From VHCN01 sp964589935 (GTDB taxonomy: Bacteria; Verrucomicrobiota; Verrucomicrobiia; Limisphaerales; VHCN01), in the NCBI GenBank assembly GCA_964589935.1, contig CAZPVD010000008.1, positions 89,722 through 153,721 of the forward strand: a DNA stretch of 64,000 nucleotides. The letters are read 5' to 3'. The position numbers and the translations under genes were made by a program. Positions within the stretch are counted from its first letter, which is position 1, and the number at the start of each line of letters is the position of its first letter. Below, piece after piece: positions 59,491 through 64,000 of the stretch. The notes under the pieces are model-generated. The model made no database searches, was not told the DNA's origin, and was given only the letters and a program-made list of their open reading frames with translations.

Positions 59491-60369
59491 TTATCTGAAC
59501 CCAATACTGGCTGCGGCCGCTTTATCAATCCAATACAGCGAATGCGCGGCGTTGTTTGTAACGTCACTGTCCGGATCGCTCATCACTTTGATCAGATCTG
59601 GAATTGCTGCCGTTGCCGCCGGCCCAAAATCGCCAAGCGCAAGAGCTGCGTCGCTTCGGGCGCTGCTATTCGTGTCGCTGAGACTCGCTATCAGCGCCGG
59701 GATCACAACATCGGGCTTGCACCGGATCATGCCCAGCGACCTCGCGGAATATCCCCGCACTCGCGGATCGGAATCTTGCAGCGAAATCAGGAGATTCGGG
59801 ATGGCGGGCTGGCCGTTCGTTCTCATCCATCCCAATCCATACGCAGCTTTTTGCCGCACATTATTTGAAACATTCGTCAGCGCGGTGGTGAGCGGAACCA
59901 AAGCGTTCGTGCCAATGTGCCCGAGACAGAAAGCATATTCGAAATTTACATCGAGCTTGCTGCTGAGTCGTCGGACGAGTTCGGGCATGGCAGGCGTTGC
60001 CAGTGAACCAAGAGCTGCCATCGCATTCGCGGCCCGATTGCGGCGGATGTAATCCGCGTTTAAGTCTCGAAATTTATCAAAATGGAGAACTTCCGCCCAA
60101 TGCACTAATTTGAGTTTCAATCCCTTGTCATGAACTTCAAGCTCGGCGAGCAAGAACGGCAAGGCGTTTGTTCCGATCTGGCTGATTGCATCTTCAGCTT
60201 GCTTCTTAACTTCCGGGTTGCGGTCCCATCTGACAGTCACCCAATCGCTCAGGCGCTTTCCCGCGTAGGTTGGCTCAATCGGCGATGAGGATGAGAACGT
60301 GCCCGAAAGTCCGCCGATGAGCAGCGCGACGATGACGATCACAAGTATGAGCGCGGAATTTCGCTTCAC
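59491..60369 (-). CDS. HEAT-repeat protein with an N-terminal membrane anchor
   Basis: 292 residues, ATG at 60369. The hydrophobic N-terminus (LILVIVIVALLIGGLSG) is a signal anchor. The rest is a run of HEAT-like helical repeats: AISQIGTNALPFLLAELE, AMAALGSLATPAMPELVRRL, CLGHIGTNALVPLTTALT, GLGWMRTNGQPAIPNLLISLQDSDPRVRGYSARSLG and ALALGDFGPAATAAIPDLIKVMSDPDSDV. Such proteins mediate protein-protein contacts. The base composition is lower in GC than the surrounding genes, so it may be newly acquired. Confidence 0.82.
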   Translation of the reverse strand: MKRNSALILVIVIVALLIGGLSGTFSSSSPIEPTYAGKRLSDWVTVRWDRNPEVKKQAEDAISQIGTNALPFLLAELEVHDKGLKLKLVHWAEVLHFDKFRDLNADYIRRNRAANAMAALGSLATPAMPELVRRLSSKLDVNFEYAFCLGHIGTNALVPLTTALTNVSNNVRQKAAYGLGWMRTNGQPAIPNLLISLQDSDPRVRGYSARSLGMIRCKPDVVIPALIASLSDTNSSARSDAALALGDFGPAATAAIPDLIKVMSDPDSDVTNNAAHSLYWIDKAAAASIGFR

Positions 60370-60478
60370 GGTTCGAGCCTAGCAGATGCGCGCGGCGCAG
60401 CGAGGGCATTTTGCGACTGCGCGAAGTTTGAATGTTTTCCGTTCAATTCGCTCTGACATGATGTTTTAATCGCCGCAG

Positions 60479-61147
60479 ATGTTTCCGCGAACGGCCAAAA
60501 TCAAACGCGACACGCGCGAGACGCGCATCGCCCTCGAACTGAATCTCGACGGCAAGGGCAAGGCGTCCGTGCGCACGGGCATCCCGTTTTTCGACCACAT
60601 GCTCACGCTCTTCGCGAAGCACGCGGTGGTGGACTTGAAGCTGCGCTGCCGCGGCGATCTCGCGGTGGACGCGCATCACACGGTAGAGGACTGCGGCATC
60701 GCGCTGGGTCAGGCATTCGCGCAGGCGCTCGGCGACAAGCGGGGCATCCGCCGCTACGGCACCGGGTTTGAGCCGCGCAATCCGAATCCAATCGCAGGGG
60801 AAGCGTTCGTGCCGATGGACGAGACGCTTGCTCGCTGCGTGGTGGATTTCAGCGGCCGACCGTTCCTTGTGTGGCGTGGACTGGACGGGATGCAATTCAA
60901 AAAAATTTCGCGCGCGGAAAAATCGCAGGACATGTCGAGCGCGTTCCGCTTCGGGCTTGCGAGGGAATTTTTCCAGGGCTTCGCCAACGAGGCTCGGTGC
61001 AACCTTCACATGGAGCTGCTTTACGGCGACGAGCCGCATCACGTGGTCGAGGCGTTGTTCAAGGCGTTCGCGAAAGCGGCGGACTTTGCGTGTCAGCGCG
61101 ACCCGCGCATCACTGGAATTTTGCCGAGCACGAAGGGCAAACTGTAG
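60479..61147 (+). CDS. hisB: Imidazoleglycerol-phosphate dehydratase
   Basis: 222 residues, ATG at 60479. Histidine biosynthesis, dehydrating imidazoleglycerol phosphate to imidazole acetol phosphate. The manganese-binding motifs are DHMLTLFAKHAVVDL, AVDAHHTVEDCGIALG and LYGDEPHHVVEALFKAFAKA, the three conserved metal-ligand regions. The N-terminus RTAKIKRDTRETRIALELNLDGKG is typical. Monofunctional (no phosphatase domain). No other his gene is near it. Confidence 0.95.
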   Translation: MFPRTAKIKRDTRETRIALELNLDGKGKASVRTGIPFFDHMLTLFAKHAVVDLKLRCRGDLAVDAHHTVEDCGIALGQAFAQALGDKRGIRRYGTGFEPRNPNPIAGEAFVPMDETLARCVVDFSGRPFLVWRGLDGMQFKKISRAEKSQDMSSAFRFGLAREFFQGFANEARCNLHMELLYGDEPHHVVEALFKAFAKAADFACQRDPRITGILPSTKGKL

Positions 61148-61184
61148 TTGCTGAATAGCGCGCGAACTCACCCCGTCAAAAACC

Positions 61185-61787
61185 ATGCCGGAACCGTTCG
61201 ACTACAAAGCCGCGGCAGATGACAAGCTCGTTGCGGTGGCTCAAAAGGGTGACACGCTCGCCTTTGAGGAGCTGGTCGCGCGACACCGTGACAAAGTGTA
61301 TGCCCGCGCGTTCAGCATGGTCAGGAACGAGGACGAGGCGATTGATCTTTCCCAAGAGGCGTGGGTGAAGGCGTGGCAGCGGCTGACGCAGTTTCAGGGC
61401 GAAGCCAGCTTCGCCACATGGATGACGCGGATCGTCATCAACCTGTGCCTCGACCATTTGCGAAAGCAGAAGCGGCAGCGGGCCGAGTCCATCGAGCAGC
61501 TCGATGAAGAACTCGGCGGCGTCGAGCGTCAGATGCCCGTGGTCAATGTCAACCCCACCGAGGGGTTGGAGCGGACGGAACTGCGGAAGCGGATTGACCG
61601 GGCCATGAGCCAGCTTTCGTATGAGCACCGGACAGTTCTGATCTTGCATGAATTTGAAGAAATGGAATACAAGCAGATCGCCAAGGTCATGGGATGCTCC
61701 ATTGGCACGGTGATGTCACGGCTCTTTTACGCGCGCCGCCGGTTGGCGGCGTTGCTGGCAAGTTTGAAAAACGAAGACAACAGGTGA
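61185..61787 (+). CDS. ECF-type RNA polymerase sigma factor (sigma-70 family)
   Basis: 200 residues, ATG at 61185. Sigma region 2 (DTLAFEELVARHRDKVYARAFSMVRNEDEAIDLSQEAWVKAWQRL) and region 4 (MSQLSYEHRTVLILHEFEEMEYKQIAKVMGCSIGTVMSRLFYARRRL), with a short variable linker, mark an ECF sigma. Its regulator is probably the next gene, whose start lies 3 nt after the stop. The hisB gene is 37 nt upstream. The stress signal sensed is unknown. Confidence 0.92.
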   Translation: MPEPFDYKAAADDKLVAVAQKGDTLAFEELVARHRDKVYARAFSMVRNEDEAIDLSQEAWVKAWQRLTQFQGEASFATWMTRIVINLCLDHLRKQKRQRAESIEQLDEELGGVERQMPVVNVNPTEGLERTELRKRIDRAMSQLSYEHRTVLILHEFEEMEYKQIAKVMGCSIGTVMSRLFYARRRLAALLASLKNEDNR

Positions 61788-61790
61788 TTT

Positions 61791-62309
61791 ATGAACGCAG
61801 AAACTGAAGTGAAACTGGCGGCTTGGATTGACGGCGAACTCTCCGCAGGCGAGGCCCGCGAAGTGGAAGCAATGCTCGCGCGCGACGCGGAACTGTCCGC
61901 CGTCGCCGGCGAACTGCGCATGACCAAGAGCATCCTCGCCGGCAACGAGCCGGAAGCGCGCGTGCCCGAGACACGCGAGTTCTACTGGAGCAAGATTTCT
62001 CGCGAGATTGAGCGGTTGGAGCGGCAGCCCGCGCCAGCCGCTTCTTCGCTTTGGCGGTCGTGGTGGCTTCGCGCCCTGGTGCCGACATGCGCCGCGGCGG
62101 CGATGATTGCGCTCTTTGTGCCGCCCAACCGCAACGGCTCCAGCGGCGTGGATGAAACCGAAAGTTCGCTTCAGGAGTCCACGGTGATCCAGTTCCACTC
62201 GGCCTCCGAAAAAATGGATGTCATCTGGATTCAGAGCGATGTGAACTCGAATCCCGAGATCGCATCGCCTGACCTGAGCGGCAAGCCCGACCGCAATGAG
62301 AACAATTAG
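61791..62309 (+). CDS. Probable membrane anti-sigma factor
   Basis: 172 residues, ATG at 61791, 3 nt after the sigma stop. The short N-terminal cytoplasmic region (LAAWIDGELSAGEAREVEAMLARDAELSAVAGELRMTKSIL) resembles the zinc-less anti-sigma domain. One membrane helix follows (LRALVPTCAAAAMIALFVPP, about residues 95-114), then a short external tail ending in IQSDVNSNPEIASPD. There is no HxxxCxxC motif. The final bases overlap the next gene by 14 nt. Confidence 0.78.
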   Translation: MNAETEVKLAAWIDGELSAGEAREVEAMLARDAELSAVAGELRMTKSILAGNEPEARVPETREFYWSKISREIERLERQPAPAASSLWRSWWLRALVPTCAAAAMIALFVPPNRNGSSGVDETESSLQESTVIQFHSASEKMDVIWIQSDVNSNPEIASPDLSGKPDRNENN

Positions 62310-62766
62310 CACAGCGCGTTTTCTCAAAATCGCTCTGCTGACTTTCGTTATCGGGGTGGGAGGACTGGCGTTCGCGGAAGCGGCACCTGCGGAGGTGAAG
62401 CTTAACGCCCAGCTCATCTGGGGCACCAACGAGAAGGTCGCGGATGCGAATCTGAAGGAAGTGGATGCCGCGCTTCGCGGCAGGCTGCGCAACATTTTCA
62501 AGTGGCAGAGCTATTGGGAGGTCAGCAGCAAACCCATCAGCGTCGCGCCCGGCAAGCCGCAGACGGCAAAGCTCGCGGAGAACTGCAGCATCGAGGTCAA
62601 ACAACTTTCCGCAAACCGCATCGAGGTGAAGTTCACAGGCAAGGGCCGCCCTGTTGTGACACGCACGTTCGACCTCAAGCCCGGCACTCCCCTGCTCATC
62701 GGCGGTGATGACAAAAACGACACCGCGTGGTTCGTCGTGCTGACTCCGATGTCTGACCGGGCGTGA
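62296..62766 (+). CDS. Secreted small protein of unknown function in the sigma operon
   Basis: 156 residues, ATG at 62296. Signal peptide MRTISTARFLKIALLTFVIGVGGLAFAEAA. The mature part (VKLNAQLIWGTNEKVADANLKEVDAALRGRLRNIFKWQSYWEVSSKPISV, then the beta-rich KLAENCSIEVKQLSANRIEVKFTGKGRPVVTRTFDL and GTPLLIGGDDKNDTAWFVVLT) looks like a small compact domain. It overlaps the anti-sigma gene by 14 nt, so it could be an envelope sensor or target working with the sigma/anti-sigma pair. No family recognised. Confidence 0.72.
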   Translation: MRTISTARFLKIALLTFVIGVGGLAFAEAAPAEVKLNAQLIWGTNEKVADANLKEVDAALRGRLRNIFKWQSYWEVSSKPISVAPGKPQTAKLAENCSIEVKQLSANRIEVKFTGKGRPVVTRTFDLKPGTPLLIGGDDKNDTAWFVVLTPMSDRA

Positions 62767-62804
62767 CTCAGAGGCACGACTTCATTCCAACGCAAATACC
62801 TTGA

Positions 62805-62832
62805 GAGCGCGGTTTCAAAACCGCGCTTTTTT
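62805..62832 (+). terminator. Rho-independent terminator after the sigma operon
   Basis: AGCGCGGTTT...AAACCGCGCT forms a hairpin with a very short loop and is followed by TTTTTT (62827-62832). It sits 38 nt after the stop at 62766. The following 210 nt to gyrB (62833-63042) hold no gene I can support; the gyrB promoter is probably there. Confidence 0.9.
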
Positions 62833-63042
62833 GTTCGCACACGCCGTGTCGGATTCAGAAGAGCTGAACCAGCAAACTATTTGTCCTCACGCAATCAGTT
62901 TGGCATTCGCTTCAAAAGCTGCCCAACTAATGGTATTCTGGGCCAATTTTCACGCCAAATAAGCGTTGTGCTTGAGGCTGTTTTTTGCGATATTTTCCCC
63001 GTTCAGAGAAGGCCTTCACTCGACCTGGTTTGAGCAAGTTTT

Positions 63043-64000
63043 ATGGCTGAAAAGTCCGCTGTTGTGGAACCCAATCCGACGTTGTCTCCGTCATCGTCCG
63101 CGCCCGAATCCGCCGAGAAATACGACGCTTCCAAACTGGGCAAGCTGGAAGGCCTCGAGGCCGTCCGCAAAAAGCCCGGCATGTATATCGGCGGCACGGA
63201 CGAGCGGGCGCTGCATCACTGCGTCTCCGAAGTGCTCGACAATTCAGTGGATGAGCATCTCGCCAATCACTGCGAGCACATTGACGTGACCATCCACACG
63301 GACGGCTCCATCTCAATCCGTGACGATGGCCGTGGGATTCCGGTGGACATGCACCCGCAATACGGCGTTCCCGGCGTCGAACTGGTGCTCACCACGCTGC
63401 ACTCCGGCGGCAAATACGGCCAGGGCGGCTACAAATTCTCCGGCGGCACGCACGGCGTGGGCGCGAAGTGCGTCAACGCAGTCTCCGAGTGGTTCGAGGT
63501 CGAAGTCACGCGCGGCGGGCAGGTGCACCACATGGAGTTCGAGCGCGGCAAGACGATCAAAAAGCTCGAAGTCATCGGCAAGGCCAAGGGCACCGGCACG
63601 CTCATCACGTTCAAACCCGACCCGGAAATTTTCAAGGAAACCATCGAGTTCAAATCGGAAATCATTACGCAGCGCTTGCGCGAGCTGGCGTTCCTGAATT
63701 CAGGTTTGGAAATCAGTTTCCTCGACGAACGCAAGGCGAGCGGCGAACGCGAGTTGTTTTATTACAAGGATGGCATCGAGGAATTCGTCAAACAGCTCAA
63801 CAAAAACAAGGCCGCGCTCCATCCCAAGGTCATCAGCATCCGCAAGGAGCAAAAGGTCAAGACCGCGGAAAAAGAAGTCGAGGTCCACTGCGAAATCGTC
63901 CTGCAATACAACGACAGCTACAACGACCAGGTCCTCTGCTATACAAACACGATTCACAACCCCGACGGCGGCGCGCATCTCTCCGGCTTCCGCAGCGCGC
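63043..64000 (+). CDS. gyrB: DNA gyrase subunit B, 5' part (3' end outside the window)
   Basis: About 319 residues to the right edge, ATG at 63043. The GHKL ATPase domain is clear: KLEGLEAVRKKPGMYIGG, HHCVSEVLDNSVDEHLANHC (catalytic Glu and Asn), SIRDDGRGIPVDMHPQYGVPGVELVLTTLHSGGKYGQGGYKFSGGTHGVGAKCVNAVS. The 20 or so polar residues before KLGKLEG (VVEPNPTLSPSSSAPESAEKYDA) are an unusual leader. It introduces negative supercoils in partnership with GyrA. Whether this is GyrB or ParE is set mainly by the usual GyrB-type motifs and is slightly uncertain. Confidence 0.93.
   Translation, partial: MAEKSAVVEPNPTLSPSSSAPESAEKYDASKLGKLEGLEAVRKKPGMYIGGTDERALHHCVSEVLDNSVDEHLANHCEHIDVTIHTDGSISIRDDGRGIPVDMHPQYGVPGVELVLTTLHSGGKYGQGGYKFSGGTHGVGAKCVNAVSEWFEVEVTRGGQVHHMEFERGKTIKKLEVIGKAKGTGTLITFKPDPEIFKETIEFKSEIITQRLRELAFLNSGLEISFLDERKASGERELFYYKDGIEEFVKQLNKNKAALHPKVISIRKEQKVKTAEKEVEVHCEIVLQYNDSYNDQVLCYTNTIHNPDGGAHLSGFRSA

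Overview
The window is GC-rich chromosomal DNA that looks like a Verrucomicrobiota genome, probably of the Pedosphaera/Limisphaerales type. This rests on Tat-exported DUF1501 proteins paired with DUF1549/DUF1553 proteins, the large secreted proteins, and the short heptamer-periodic repeats and palindromes in gene gaps. The taxonomic call is an inference; no rRNA gene is present.

Layout. Positions 1-11952 hold one long minus-strand block: five tandem paralogous DUF1501 proteins (11952 down to 5127), a DUF1549/DUF1553 cytochrome-like protein, a sixth DUF1501 protein and a truncated PPC-like secreted protein running off the left edge. Positions 12153-22084 are mostly plus strand: TPR protein, UDP-glucose dehydrogenase, small membrane protein, MutT, a large LamG-like secreted protein, a P1B-type metal ATPase, a nitrilase-family amidohydrolase (minus) and a membrane protein. 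Positions 40620 down to 22081 hold a complex I locus in the order nuoA-B-C-D, a 1955-residue secreted protein, nuoI-H-J-K-L-M-M-N. It has no nuoE, F or G and two nuoM genes, and the second nuoM has lost a conserved lysine. Positions 41102-43750 carry mutL and an SDR gene. Positions 45294-48607 are a ferrous-iron locus (feoA, feoA, a Cys-rich gene, feoB). Positions 48674-51491 hold small minus-strand genes: a heptad-repeat peptide, Hsp20, protoglobin, an isoprenylcysteine methyltransferase-like protein, a Cys-rich protein and a stand-alone CBM48 protein. Positions 51734-58415 are a second DUF1549/DUF1553 plus DUF1501 pair, here with a WD40-containing 1715-residue partner. The window ends with trxB, a HEAT-repeat protein, hisB, an ECF sigma/anti-sigma/secreted-protein operon and the start of gyrB.

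How the genes fit. The nuo genes would form a membrane arm with four antiporter-like subunits and a NuoBCDI connecting part, with the electron-input module missing here. Most nuo junctions overlap by 1-4 nt, while every open gap inside the cluster except the nuoD/giant gap is occupied by a palindrome or a short periodic repeat. The DUF1501/DUF1553 proteins are exported proteins of unknown reaction common in Planctomycetes and Verrucomicrobia.

Best candidates for something new: the five-copy DUF1501 array; the two-NuoM complex I with a giant secreted protein in the usual nuoEFG place; a nucleotidyltransferase-like signature inside that secreted protein; and the repeat families, including a palindrome inserted in frame in feoB. 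No IS element, CRISPR array, intact tRNA or rRNA was seen.
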